This document shows positions 51,932 to 61,445 of a DNA stretch of 64,000 nucleotides, one piece after another. Source of the stretch: Actinomadura citrea (GTDB taxonomy: Bacteria; Actinomycetota; Actinomycetes; Streptosporangiales; Streptosporangiaceae). How positions within the stretch are numbered: the first letter of the stretch is position 1; each line of letters starts with the position of its first letter. The stretch is from positions 4,712,001 to 4,776,000 of the forward strand of contig NZ_JACCBT010000001.1 in NCBI RefSeq assembly GCF_013409045.1, given 5' to 3'. The notes under the pieces are model-generated. The model was not told the origin of the DNA and did no database searches. It saw only the letters and a list, made by a program, of their open reading frames with translations. Position numbers and translations under genes: made by a program.

Positions 51932-53392
51932 ATGACGTTGCTCGACCCTGGCGCGTGGACCGGGAAGATCTTCGACGGCGGCTGGGCGGCGGCCGGCGAC
52001 GGCGGCGTGTTCGAGGTGAGCGAGCCCGCGACCGGCGGGACGCTCGGCACACTGGGCCGGGCGGGCGCCGCGGACGTGGCACGGGCGGCGCGGGCCGCGG
52101 CGGCGGCGCAGCGGGACTGGGCGGCCCGCACCTACGAGGAGCGCGCCGCGGTGCTGCGGGCGGCGGGCCGGCTGTTCGAGGAGCACGCCGCCGAGATCGG
52201 CGACTGGATCGTGCGGGAGGCGGGGTCGATCCCCCCGAAGGCGGAACTGGAGACGCATTTCGCGGCGAGCCTGTGCTACGAGTCGGCCGCGCTGGCCTCG
52301 CACCCCCAGGGACTGGTGCTGCCGTCGGCGCAGCCGCGGTGGAGCCTGGCGCGGCGCCGCCCCGCCGGGGTGGTGAGCGTGATCTCGCCGTTCAACTTCC
52401 CGCTGATCCTGGCGATGCGGTCGGTGGCGCCGGCGCTGGCGCTCGGCAACGCCGTGCTGCTCAAGCCGGACCCGCGCACGGCGGTGTGCGGCGGGGTGAG
52501 CATCGCGCGGATCTTCCAGGAGGCGGGCCTGCCGGACGGGCTGCTGCACCTGCTGCCGGGCGGCCGCGAGGCCGGGGAGGCGGTCGTGGCGGCGCCGGAG
52601 GTGCGGGTGGTGTCCTTCACCGGCTCCACCGCCGCCGGACGCAGGATCGGCGAGGTGTGCGGGCGGCTCCTCAAGCGCGCCCACCTGGAGCTCGGCGGCA
52701 ACAACGCGCTGATCGTGCTGCCGGGCGCGCGGATCGCCGACGCGGTGTCGGCGGGGGCGTGGGGCGCCTTCCTGCACCAGGGGCAGATCTGCATGACCTC
52801 CGGGCGGCACCTGGTGCACGAGAGCCTGCACGCCGAGTACGTGGCGGCGCTGGCAGACAGGGCCGACAAGCTCCCGGTCGGCGACCCGGCCGCCGGGCCG
52901 GTCGCCCTCGGCCCCATCATCGACGCCGGACAGCTCGCGCACGTCGACGAGCTCGTCAAGGCGACCGTCGCGGCCGGGGCACGGCTGGCGGCGGGCGGCA
53001 CCCACGAAGGCCTGTTCTACCGCCCGACCGTGCTGGACGAGGTGACGCCCGACATGCCCGCCTACGCGCAGGAGGTGTTCGGGCCGGTCGCGCCGGTGGT
53101 GCCGTTCTCCACGCCGCAGGAGGCGGTGGAGCTCGCCTCGGCGACCGAATACGGGCTGTCGCTGGGCATCCTCGGCGACGTGGGCCAGGCAATGAAGATC
53201 GCCGACGCCGTCCCGACGGGACTGGTCCACATCAACGACCAGACGGTCAACGACGAGCCGGTCGTGCCGTTCGGCGGGGTGGCGGCGTCGGGCAACGGGT
53301 CCCGGTTCGGCGGCCCGGATGCCAACATCGAGGCGTTCACCGAGACGCAGTGGGTCACGATCCGCGGCGAGATCGCCACCTACCCCTTCTGA
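51932..53392 (+). CDS. Aldehyde dehydrogenase (benzaldehyde dehydrogenase type)
   Basis: 486 aa NAD(P)-dependent dehydrogenase. SPFNFPLIL, FTGSTAAGRRI (cofactor), the general base Glu in LELGGNN and the nucleophile Cys in HQGQICMTSGR are all present. PRWSLARRRPAGVVSVISPFNFP and the loss of some residues typical of broad ALDHs point to the XylC/benzaldehyde group. GAGGAGGA gives strong support for the ATG at 51932. Together with the esterase 18 bases downstream it suggests catabolism of an aromatic ester or aldehyde (inference). Confidence 0.9.
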   Translation: MTLLDPGAWTGKIFDGGWAAAGDGGVFEVSEPATGGTLGTLGRAGAADVARAARAAAAAQRDWAARTYEERAAVLRAAGRLFEEHAAEIGDWIVREAGSIPPKAELETHFAASLCYESAALASHPQGLVLPSAQPRWSLARRRPAGVVSVISPFNFPLILAMRSVAPALALGNAVLLKPDPRTAVCGGVSIARIFQEAGLPDGLLHLLPGGREAGEAVVAAPEVRVVSFTGSTAAGRRIGEVCGRLLKRAHLELGGNNALIVLPGARIADAVSAGAWGAFLHQGQICMTSGRHLVHESLHAEYVAALADRADKLPVGDPAAGPVALGPIIDAGQLAHVDELVKATVAAGARLAAGGTHEGLFYRPTVLDEVTPDMPAYAQEVFGPVAPVVPFSTPQEAVELASATEYGLSLGILGDVGQAMKIADAVPTGLVHINDQTVNDEPVVPFGGVAASGNGSRFGGPDANIEAFTETQWVTIRGEIATYPF

Positions 53393-53410
53393 CCCCGGCG
53401 AGGAGGGGTG

Positions 53411-54325
53411 ATGGGCCGCGATCCGGAGTACCTGGCGTTCCTGCGGGCCCGCCTCGCCGCGCCCGGCGGGACGGGCCGCACGGTCGGCGACGCCCGCCGC
53501 GAGCACGCCGCCGACCTCGCCCGCTCCCCGCGCCCGCCCGTCGACACCGTCACGGACCTGACGGTGGAGGGACCCGCGGGCCCGATCCCCGCCCGGCTGT
53601 ACCGGCCGGCCTGGGACGGCCCGGCGCCGGTGCTGGTGTACCTGCACGGCGGCGGGTGGGTGCTCGGCGACGTCGAGTCCTACGACCCGGTCGTGCGGGC
53701 CCTGGCGGTGGCCAGCGGTGTGGCGTGGATGTCGGCCGGATACCGGCGCCCGCCCGAGGACCCGTTCCCGGCCGCGCTGGACGACGCCGTCGCCGCCGTC
53801 CGCTGGGTCGCGGCGAACGCGGCCCGCCTCGGCCTGGACCCCGCCCGGGTCGGGGTCGCCGGAGACAGCGCGGGCGGCCAGCTCGCCGCGGCGGCCGCCG
53901 GGCTGCTGCGCGCCGCGGGGCCCGCCCGGCCCGTCCTGCAGGTCCTGCTGTACCCCGCGCTGGACCTGCGCGAGGTCCCGCCGCCGCTGCCCGACCCCGA
54001 CGGGCTGCGGTTCCCGCCCTCGGGCGCCGGCCGCGCCCTGGACGCCTACCTGCGCGGCGCCGACCGCACCGGCCCGCGAGTGTCGCCGCTGCTGGACCCC
54101 GACCTGTCGGGCCTGCCCCCGGCGGTGATCGCGACCGCCGAGCACGACCGGCTGCGCCCGCAGGCCGAGGCGTACGCGGCGCGGCTGCGAGAGGCCGGCG
54201 TGCCCGTCGCGCTCGTGCCCGGGACGGGCCTGGACCACGGCTTCCTCGGATGGGGGGCGTTCGCGCGCCGCCCCGCCGAGGCCGTCGCGCTGATCGGCGC
54301 CGCCGTGCGCAGCGCCCTCACCTGA
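53411..54325 (+). CDS. Alpha/beta hydrolase, hormone-sensitive-lipase type esterase
   Basis: 304 aa. The oxyanion motif LHGGGW, nucleophile GDSAGG, and Asp/His of the triad (TAEHDRLRPQAEAYA, GLDHGF) are in order. Typical of HSL carboxylesterases acting on short-chain esters. The ATG at 53411 has GGAGG 4-5 bases upstream and is preferred over the GTG at 53408. It is in an operon with the aldehyde dehydrogenase. Confidence 0.92.
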   Translation: MGRDPEYLAFLRARLAAPGGTGRTVGDARREHAADLARSPRPPVDTVTDLTVEGPAGPIPARLYRPAWDGPAPVLVYLHGGGWVLGDVESYDPVVRALAVASGVAWMSAGYRRPPEDPFPAALDDAVAAVRWVAANAARLGLDPARVGVAGDSAGGQLAAAAAGLLRAAGPARPVLQVLLYPALDLREVPPPLPDPDGLRFPPSGAGRALDAYLRGADRTGPRVSPLLDPDLSGLPPAVIATAEHDRLRPQAEAYAARLREAGVPVALVPGTGLDHGFLGWGAFARRPAEAVALIGAAVRSALT

Positions 54326-54544
54326 TCCGGCCCCTTGAACCCGTCCCCTGATCCGGTCCCGGGGCCCGGCCGGGTCCCCCCGCCGTCACCGTCACCGCCA
54401 GGTAAACCCGGGTTACGGACAGGCCGAACGTCCCGACTCCTCGACCATAAAGACGCTGGTCGCGTCGTTTAACCCGCTGGACGTGGGAAATCCTTAACGC
54501 ACGAACCTTTGCCGAAACTCACCCGACGGTCGAGGAGAGGCACC

Positions 54545-54892
54545 TTGTACCGGACCCACGAGCTGCGCCGCCTCCGGACCGGAGACACCGGAGTGGAGGA
54601 ATGGGCGTGTCCCACATGCGGACGCCGCCTGCTGCTGCGGTGGCCGCCCCGCTACCACAAGACCATCGTCGAACCCGGCGACGAGCGGGCCTGCCACATC
54701 GGCAGATCCGACGAGATCACCGACTCCGTCGCCGACGACGCGCACGCCCCCGTGGGCGCCGACGCCCTCGGCACGGCCGAGACCCCCGAGGCCGACTGGC
54801 ACCCCAACCAGCGGCGATGGCTCCGCGAAACCGGCATCGAGGCATGGGAAAGCCCCGGCCGCAACCGCCTCAACCCCACCGAACCCGTCTGA
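54545..54892 (+). CDS. Small zinc-ribbon-like protein of unknown function
   Basis: 115 aa, hydrophilic. The N-terminal LYRTHELRRLRTGDTGVEEWACPTCGRRLLLRWPPRYHK contains one CPTC pair in a half-ribbon and a conserved-looking WPPRYHKTIVEPGDERACHIG with another Cys and His, enough for one zinc. The C-terminal half is acidic, ending ETGIEAWESPGRNRLNPT. The TTG at 54545 is chosen for GAGGAGAGG just upstream; another TTG at 54509 is possible. It lies exactly where the strand composition switches. Confidence 0.72.
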   Translation: MYRTHELRRLRTGDTGVEEWACPTCGRRLLLRWPPRYHKTIVEPGDERACHIGRSDEITDSVADDAHAPVGADALGTAETPEADWHPNQRRWLRETGIEAWESPGRNRLNPTEPV

Positions 54893-54980
54893 CCCCGTAC
54901 CCCCCCCCGGCGCCGACACCGCCCGGCCCCTTGCACCGGACCTCTGCCTCGCCGGCAGGCCCGGCCGCAGGCACCACAGA

Positions 54981-56627
54981 TCACGACCGCGACAGTTCCG
55001 CGCGCAGCAGGTCCAGCCCCATCGGCCCCAGATCCAGCGCCCGCCGATGGAACTCCTTCAGATCGAAGCCCGCACCCTCCCGGCGCCGCGCCGCCTCCCG
55101 CGCCTCCAGCCAGACCCGCTCCCCCAGCTTGTAGGCGATCGCCTGCCCCGGACGCCCCAGATACCGGTCGATCTCGAACGCCACCACCGAATCGGGATCG
55201 GGCCCCTTACGAGCCCGCAGGAACTCGAAACCCAGCTCGGGCGTCCACCGCTCCCCCTCGTGAAACCCCGACCCCGCCGGGATCGGCAGCTCCAGATGCA
55301 ACCCGATGTCCAGCACCACCCGCGCCGCCCGGAACCGCTGCCCACCCGCCAGCATCCCCAGCCGGTGCGCCGGATCCCGGTAGTGGCCCAGCTCGTCCAT
55401 CAGCCGCTCCGCGTACAGCCCCCACCCCTCGCAATGCCCCGGGTGCAGCTCGCTCGACAGGCGCTGGAACCGGTTCAGGCCCCGGTTCAGCGTCGTCACC
55501 CCCAACTGGAGGTGGTGGCCCGGCACCCCCTCGTGGAACATCGTCGTCGGCACCGTCCAGGTCACGATGTCGGCGGACGGATCCTCCACCGTCCACCACA
55601 CCGTCCCCGGACGGGACAGGTCCTCGGCCGGCGCCAGGTAGTAGATCCCCGCCTCCACCGGCGGGATCCGGCACTCGATCCGCCGCAACGGCCCCGGAAT
55701 GTCGAAGTGCACCCCGTCCAGATCGGCGATCGCCCGATCCGCCAACTCCTGGATCCACCCCCGGAACGCCTCCGCGCCCCCGACCCGGTGCGCCGGATCG
55801 GCGTCCAGCGCCGCCATCACCGCCGGCAGCGGCTCGCCCGGCAGAATCTCCTCCGCCGCGGCCTCCATCTCCGACTCGATCCGCGCCAGCTCCTCCCAGC
55901 CCCACGCGTACGTCTCGGCCAGGTCCAGATCCGTCCCGAGAAAGTCCCGCACCCCCAGCCGGTACCGGTCGGCGCCCAGCGCGTCCCGCTCCGGCGCCCG
56001 CGCCGCCAACTCCCCCGACAGGAACGACGCGAACTCCTCCAGCGCCGCCGACGCAGCCGACGCCGCCTCCCGCAGGGCGCCCCGCAACGGCCCGTCCCCG
56101 TACCGCGCCGCCAGGCCCGCCAGATACGCCGGAGTGTCCGCGCACTCGCGGGCACTGCGCAGCACCTGCCGCCGCGCCGCCACCCGGCCCCGCCCGCACG
56201 CCCGCCGCAACGACGCCCGCAGCCCCGCCAGAGCCTCCGGCAGCGCCCCCACCCGCGCGCGGACGGCCTCCCAGTCGGTGTCCGGCCCCTGGTCCAGCAG
56301 CTCCACGGCCATCCGCAGCCGCTGCACGGGCCCGTCGGTGGTGTCCAGGAACTGCTCCCGCACCCCCGCCTCGTCCAGCGCCGCCTCGACCTCCAGACGC
56401 TCCCGCAGTACCGCCGCCGCGATCCGCCCCGCCCCGTCCCGCACCGGGACACGGCCCAGCTCTGCCAGCGTCCGCCGCGTCAGCTCCGCACGCGCCTCCA
56501 GCCCGTCCGGGCCGTAGTCGGTCAGCCGCGCGTCCTGCCCGGCGATCCCCATCAGCGCCGCCAGGCACGGATCCAGCGCGGCGAACTCGTCCACATAGCG
56601 GTCGGCAAGGTCATCCAGAGCGGTCAC
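54981..56627 (-). CDS. DUF885 family protein (putative metallopeptidase)
   Basis: 548 aa, full family length. The HEGVPGHH signature (365-372) and EGWGLYAERLMDELG further on match DUF885 proteins, which are distantly related to M32/M3-type zinc peptidases. No signal peptide is visible, so it is probably cytosolic. GTG start at 56627. Activity has rarely been shown for this family. Confidence 0.9.
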   Translation of the reverse strand: MTALDDLADRYVDEFAALDPCLAALMGIAGQDARLTDYGPDGLEARAELTRRTLAELGRVPVRDGAGRIAAAVLRERLEVEAALDEAGVREQFLDTTDGPVQRLRMAVELLDQGPDTDWEAVRARVGALPEALAGLRASLRRACGRGRVAARRQVLRSARECADTPAYLAGLAARYGDGPLRGALREAASAASAALEEFASFLSGELAARAPERDALGADRYRLGVRDFLGTDLDLAETYAWGWEELARIESEMEAAAEEILPGEPLPAVMAALDADPAHRVGGAEAFRGWIQELADRAIADLDGVHFDIPGPLRRIECRIPPVEAGIYYLAPAEDLSRPGTVWWTVEDPSADIVTWTVPTTMFHEGVPGHHLQLGVTTLNRGLNRFQRLSSELHPGHCEGWGLYAERLMDELGHYRDPAHRLGMLAGGQRFRAARVVLDIGLHLELPIPAGSGFHEGERWTPELGFEFLRARKGPDPDSVVAFEIDRYLGRPGQAIAYKLGERVWLEAREAARRREGAGFDLKEFHRRALDLGPMGLDLLRAELSRS

Positions 56628-56726
56628 CGCCCCAGGCTACGACCCCCGCCCCCAAAAGCGATCATGAGATTGTGCCAAACCGGCGGGCCCGACCTGCGAC
56701 CCCCGGCACCGGCCCTCGGCAAGGCC

Positions 56727-57377
56727 TCAGCGGGCCTCGGCCGCAAGCCGCACGCCCAGCCCCACCAGCACCACGCCCGACACCTGGTCCAGCCGCCGCC
56801 GCACCCCCGGACGCCCCAGCACCTGCCGCGCCGCCCCCACCAGCCACACCACCGCCGTGTACCAGACCAGGTCGATCAGCGCCCACAGCACCGAGAACCC
56901 CACCAGCACCGCCGCGACCGGCCACCCCTCCGGCACGAACTGCGGCAGGAACGACACCGCGAACACCCCCGCCTTCGGATTGGCGAAATTCGTCACCAGC
57001 CCCAACCGGTAGGACCGCCACCCCGAACCCCCGGCCCCCGCGTCCGACCCCGCGCCCAGATCCTCACCCGCACCCGCCGCGGCCGGACCGCCGCGACGCG
57101 CATGCCACAACGCCCGCACCCCGAACCACACCAGCACCACCGCGCCGGCGACCCGCAAACCCTCGAACGCCAACCGCGACGCCGCCAGCAGAGCCGACAG
57201 CCCCACCGCCGCCGCCACCCCCCACAACAGCACGCCCGTCTCGTTGCCCAGCACCGTCGCCAGCCCGGCACGCCGCCCCGACCGCATCGACTGACGCATG
57301 ATCACCACCGTGCTCGGGCCCGGCGCCATCGCGATCAGCACCGCCGCGCCCGCGAACGCGAGCAAACTCTCCAGCAT
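56727..57377 (-). CDS. LysE family exporter
   Basis: 216 aa with six helices. AMAPGPSTVVIMRQSMRSGRRAGLATVLGNETGVLLWG is the LysE N-terminal signature, and NFANPKAGVFAVSFLPQFVP is the NPK motif before helix 4. These are amino acid or metabolite exporters. The ATG at 57377 has GGGGGG directly upstream. A Gly/Ala-rich insert (about 107-125) lengthens the central loop. Confidence 0.92.
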   Translation of the reverse strand: MLESLLAFAGAAVLIAMAPGPSTVVIMRQSMRSGRRAGLATVLGNETGVLLWGVAAAVGLSALLAASRLAFEGLRVAGAVVLVWFGVRALWHARRGGPAAAGAGEDLGAGSDAGAGGSGWRSYRLGLVTNFANPKAGVFAVSFLPQFVPEGWPVAAVLVGFSVLWALIDLVWYTAVVWLVGAARQVLGRPGVRRRLDQVSGVVLVGLGVRLAAEAR

Positions 57378-57473
57378 CCCCCCATGCTGTCCGCCCACCG
57401 CACCACCACGCAACGCCTATTCCCCCACACAAAGCGTCCCTCTCCACGCGGGCGAACACACCACCACAAACCC

Positions 57474-58238
57474 CTACAAAGGAGCGCCGTCACCCCCACC
57501 CGAACCCGACGACGGCGACGGAGCAGGTGACGACGGACCCGGCGACCGCGGCGACACCGACGGCGACGGAGCAGGCGTCGTGGGAACCGGCGACCGCTCC
57601 GGCACCCGAAACGACGGCGTCGGCTCCGGCGGAGGAGGCGGCGGCTCCTTCACCACCGGCTGACACGCGAACAACACCCCCATCAACAACGCCAACACCA
57701 GCAACGCCGCCGCCAACCCCACCACGGCCGCCACCAGATTCCGCTCCGGCGCACGCTCCCCCACCGGAACCGGACCCCCACCCGGCACCGGCCGCGGCCC
57801 CTCCAACGCCGGCTCACCCGACCCCAACCAATACGGCTGGAACTGCGGACCACGCCGCCCACCCCACCACCCACGCGCCGACCCCTGGAACGCCACCGGC
57901 TCCAGAAACCGCTCCGCCCCCGCACGATCCGCCTCATACGACGTCGCCACCCACGGCGCCGGCCCATCCGGCTGCGCCGCCACCACCGGCGCCCCCTCCG
58001 AACCCCCGACCCCCGCCGCACGCCCCGGCCCCGGCACCGCCGCATTGATCGCCGCACGGAACCGGTCCCGCGCCGCCGCATCACCCGCCGCACCCCGGTT
58101 CAACACCGCCACACTCGCGCGCCGCCCCTCACCGTCCACCCCCAAGAACACGATCCCGGCAGCGGACTCCGACAAACGCGCCGACAGACGGAACGGCCCC
58201 AACTGAGCGGGATCACCCGGCGGCAACGGCCTCGACAT
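57474..58238 (-). CDS. Membrane protein with degenerate Ser/Thr kinase N-lobe
   Basis: 254 aa. The first 65 residues read PLPPGDPAQLGPFRLSARLSESAAGIVFLGVDGEGRRASVAVLN, the layout of an actinomycete kinase N-lobe (PGDPxxLGxYRLxGRLGxGGMGxVYLGxD...VAVKV). Here the glycine loop is disrupted and the ATP lysine replaced. Nothing of the C-lobe remains. One membrane helix follows at about 175-197, ending in FACQ, and then a Pro/Ser-rich external tail with repeated PSPS and SPSP motifs. It cannot be an active kinase. ATG at 58238. Confidence 0.65.
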   Translation of the reverse strand: MSRPLPPGDPAQLGPFRLSARLSESAAGIVFLGVDGEGRRASVAVLNRGAAGDAAARDRFRAAINAAVPGPGRAAGVGGSEGAPVVAAQPDGPAPWVATSYEADRAGAERFLEPVAFQGSARGWWGGRRGPQFQPYWLGSGEPALEGPRPVPGGGPVPVGERAPERNLVAAVVGLAAALLVLALLMGVLFACQPVVKEPPPPPPEPTPSFRVPERSPVPTTPAPSPSVSPRSPGPSSPAPSPSSGSGGGDGAPL

Positions 58239-58425
58239 GGCCGCAACACTAACAACCACGCCCTACGATCAGCCCCGAGAACACCCCCTGACCCCACCCC
58301 GAACCGATCACTCTCCGCACGCACGTATCCCCGGCGAACGGGTACAAGTGATCGCGTAGGGTCGTAAGGCCCCCCATCCGACGCACGAGGACAGGGCACA
58401 CGACGGACAAGTGAGGGACACCCAC

Positions 58426-59442
58426 ATGACCATCGCCGCCACCGACGTCGACGAGGCCGCAGTCCTCCTGCAGTACACCCTCGCCGAAGTCAAGAAGGTC
58501 ATCGTCGGCCAGGAGCACATGGTCGAACGCATGATCGTCGCGCTCCTCGCCCGCGGCCACTGCCTCCTGGAAGGCGTCCCCGGCGTCGCCAAGACCCTCG
58601 CCGTCGGCACCCTCGCCCGCGTCGTCGGCGGCACCTTCGCCCGCCTCCAGTTCACCCCCGACCTCGTCCCCTCCGACATCGTCGGCACCCGCATCTACCA
58701 CCCCTCCACCGAACAGTTCGACGTCGAACTCGGCCCCGTCTTCGTCAACTTCGTCCTCGCCGACGAGATCAACCGCGCCCCCGCCAAAGTCCAGTCGGCC
58801 CTCCTGGAGGTCATGGCCGAACGCCAGGTCTCCCTCGGCGGCAACACCTACCCCCTCCCCCGCCCCTTCCTCGTCCTCGCCACCCAGAACCCCATCGAGT
58901 CCGAAGGCGTCTACCCCCTCCCCGAAGCACAACGCGACCGCTTCCTCATGAGAGTCGACGTCCACCACCCCGCCGCCCACGAGGAACTCCAAATCCTCCA
59001 GCGCATGAGCGTCGACCCGCCCGAAGCCGCCCAGATCCTCGACACCGACCGCCTCGCCGGCCTCCAGCGCGCCGCCCAGGAGGTCTCCGTCCACGAACTC
59101 ATCGCCGACTACATCGTCCGGCTCGTCATGGCCACCCGCGAACCCGACCAGTACCGCCTCCCCGACCTGCGCGGCGTCATCGACATCGGCGCCAGCCCCC
59201 GCGCCACCCTCGGCCTCGCCGCCGCGGCCCGCGCCCTCGCCCTGATCGCCGGACGCGACTACGTCCTGCCCGACGACGTGCGCGCCGTCGCCCGCGACGT
59301 CATGGCCCACCGCATCGTCCTCACCTTCGACGCCCTCGCCGACGGCATCGACACCGCCGACGTCATCAACCAGATCCTCGCCGCCGTCCCCCCACCCCGC
59401 GTCGTCTGGAACCACGGCGCGGCGGCGGTGACCAGCGCATGA
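58426..59442 (+). CDS. MoxR family AAA ATPase
   Basis: 338 aa. Walker A GVPGVAKT (50-57), Walker B LADEINRAP, sensor ATQNPIESEG and the C-terminal lid. MoxR proteins act as chaperones that assemble or activate partner complexes with vWA proteins. The ATG at 58426 is preferred over the GTG at 58411 because GAGGGAC is in place before it. It starts a three-gene operon with overlapping stops and starts. Confidence 0.95.
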   Translation: MTIAATDVDEAAVLLQYTLAEVKKVIVGQEHMVERMIVALLARGHCLLEGVPGVAKTLAVGTLARVVGGTFARLQFTPDLVPSDIVGTRIYHPSTEQFDVELGPVFVNFVLADEINRAPAKVQSALLEVMAERQVSLGGNTYPLPRPFLVLATQNPIESEGVYPLPEAQRDRFLMRVDVHHPAAHEELQILQRMSVDPPEAAQILDTDRLAGLQRAAQEVSVHELIADYIVRLVMATREPDQYRLPDLRGVIDIGASPRATLGLAAAARALALIAGRDYVLPDDVRAVARDVMAHRIVLTFDALADGIDTADVINQILAAVPPPRVVWNHGAAAVTSA

Positions 59443-60452
59443 CCCCCCGGCGCCGGCGCAGCGGCAAACTCGCCCACCTCGCCCCCGAACGCACCCTGCG
59501 CCGCCTAGAACTCCAGGTCACCCGCCGCCTCGACGGCCTCCTCAACGGCGAGCACCTCGGCCTGCTCCCCGGCCCCGGCACCGAACTCGCCGAAGCCCGC
59601 CTCTACCAGCCCGGCGAGGACGACGTCCGCCACATGGACTGGGCCGTCACCGCCCGCACCACCATCCCGCACGTCCGCGACCTCATCGCCGACCACGAAC
59701 TCGAAGCCTGGGCCCTGGTCGACCTCACCCCCAGCATGGACTTCGGCACCGGCACCATGATCAAACGCGACCTCGCCGTCGCCGCCCTCGCCGCCGTCGG
59801 CTTCCTCACCGTCCGCCTAGGCGACCGCGTCGGCGCCTACCTCCTCCACGACGACGGCATGCGCCGCTGGCCCGCCCGCACCGGCAAGGCCGCCATGTAC
59901 GCCCTCCTCCAAGCCGTCCTCGACGCCCAGTCCGTCGACGACGGCGCCGGACCACGTGCCGGCACCATCGCCCCGCCCCGCGACCTCGCCGCCGCCGTCG
60001 CCTCCCTCGACCGCGGCCAGACCCGCCGCGGCCTGCGCGTCGTCATCTCCGACTTCCTCGCCCCCGACGGCGCCGACACCGCCGACGACGGCCCCCACGG
60101 CCAACCCGCCTGGGAACGCCCCCTGCGCCGCCTCACCGCCCGCCACCAGGTCCTCGCCATCGAGATCATCGACCCCCGCGAACTCGACCTGCCCGACGTC
60201 GGCCTCGTCGAGATGACCGACCCCGAGACCGGCACCGTCCACGAGATCGTCCTCAGCCGCCGCGTCCGCGAACGCTACGCCGCCGCGGCCGCCGAACAGC
60301 GCGCCCGCACCCGCGCCGCCCTGCGCCGCAGCGGCGCCCACCACCTCGTCCTGCGCACCGACCGCGACTGGATCGCCGACGTCGCCCGCTTCTCCCTCCG
60401 CCAGCGCCGCGCCGCAGGCCGGCCCGTCACCAACGCGGGAGTGCGCCCATGA
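59439..60452 (+). CDS. DUF58 domain protein
   Basis: 337 aa. RLYQPGEDDVRHMDWAVTARTTIPHVRDL is the DUF58 core motif, followed by a degenerate vWA-like half (WALVDLTPSMDFGT). No membrane segment is evident. Members always travel with MoxR and VWA proteins in the systems they serve. The ATG overlaps the MoxR stop and its stop overlaps the VWA start (ATGA both times). Confidence 0.93.
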   Translation: MTPRRRRSGKLAHLAPERTLRRLELQVTRRLDGLLNGEHLGLLPGPGTELAEARLYQPGEDDVRHMDWAVTARTTIPHVRDLIADHELEAWALVDLTPSMDFGTGTMIKRDLAVAALAAVGFLTVRLGDRVGAYLLHDDGMRRWPARTGKAAMYALLQAVLDAQSVDDGAGPRAGTIAPPRDLAAAVASLDRGQTRRGLRVVISDFLAPDGADTADDGPHGQPAWERPLRRLTARHQVLAIEIIDPRELDLPDVGLVEMTDPETGTVHEIVLSRRVRERYAAAAAEQRARTRAALRRSGAHHLVLRTDRDWIADVARFSLRQRRAAGRPVTNAGVRP

Positions 60453-61396
60453 CCTTCCTGTCACCCGAACGGCTCTGGCTCCTCGGCCTCCTGCCGCTCG
60501 TGGTCGCCGCCTACCTGCTCCTGCAACTGCGCCGCCGCCAGTACGCCGTCCGGTTCACCAACCTCGCACTGCTGTCCCAGATCGCCCCCCGCCGCCCCGG
60601 GTGGCGCCGGCACGTCTCGGCCGCCCTGTTCCTCATCATGATCGCCTTCATGATGTTCGGGTTCGCGCGCCCCGCCACCGCCGTCAAGGTCCCCCGCGAC
60701 CGCGCCACCATCGTGGTCGCCGTCGACGTGTCGCTGTCCATGATGGCCAGGGACGTCTCCCCCAGCCGCCTCGACGCCGCCAAGGCCGCCGCCAAGCGGT
60801 TCATCGGCGACCTGCCCCGCCGCTTCAACGTCGGCGTCGTCGCCTTCGCCGGCAACGCCAACCTCATCGCCGCCCCGACCGCCGACCGCGACGCCGCCGT
60901 CGCCTCCCTCGACCAGCTCGTCCTGGCCAAGCGCACCGCCATCGGCGAGGCGGTGTTCACCTCCCTGCAGGCCGTCCGGTCCTTCGACGCCCAGGCCAGC
61001 CAGGACCCGCCGCCCGCCCACATCGTCCTGCTGTCCGACGGGGACAACACCACCGGACGCTCGGTGCAGGAGGCCGTCGACGCCAGCCGCCTCGCCCACG
61101 TCCCGGTCTCCACCATCGCCTTCGGCACCCCCTACGGCACCGTCGACATCGAAGGCGAGACCACCAGCGTCTCGGTCAACAAGGAGACCCTGAAGAGCCT
61201 CGCGGAGAGCACCGAGGGCAAGGCCTACGAGGCCGCCGACGCCGACCAGCTCCGCGAGGTCTACGCCAACATCGGCAGCTCCCTCGGCTTCAGGACCGAG
61301 CACCGCGACGTCGCCGCCCGCTACGTCGGCATCGCGCTGCTGTTCGCCTTCGCCGCCGGCGGCGTCTCACTCGCCTGGTTCTCCCGCCTCCCCTGA
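60449..61396 (+). CDS. Membrane-anchored VWA domain protein (BatA-like)
   Basis: 315 aa. Two N-terminal helices (about 8-25 and 52-73) place the vWA domain outside or at the membrane. The MIDAS motif DVSLSM, the TAIGEAVF threonine loop and LLSDGDN complete the metal site. A third helix at the C-terminus (YVGIALLFAFAAGGVSLAWF) anchors it again. It works with MoxR and DUF58 in an envelope-related assembly; the target complex is not encoded here. Confidence 0.93.
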   Translation: MTFLSPERLWLLGLLPLVVAAYLLLQLRRRQYAVRFTNLALLSQIAPRRPGWRRHVSAALFLIMIAFMMFGFARPATAVKVPRDRATIVVAVDVSLSMMARDVSPSRLDAAKAAAKRFIGDLPRRFNVGVVAFAGNANLIAAPTADRDAAVASLDQLVLAKRTAIGEAVFTSLQAVRSFDAQASQDPPPAHIVLLSDGDNTTGRSVQEAVDASRLAHVPVSTIAFGTPYGTVDIEGETTSVSVNKETLKSLAESTEGKAYEAADADQLREVYANIGSSLGFRTEHRDVAARYVGIALLFAFAAGGVSLAWFSRLP

Positions 61397-61445
61397 CCGC
61401 GCGCACGGCACGGGCGGGCCCCGAACGCTGATACGGTCGGCGGAC

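Noticed and set aside
54361..54540. dif site or replication origin at the skew switch
   Set aside because: No XerCD-type 28-bp core or DnaA-box cluster is visible. Only an imperfect palindrome around AACCCGGGTT occurs near 54405, so I report the skew change without naming a site.
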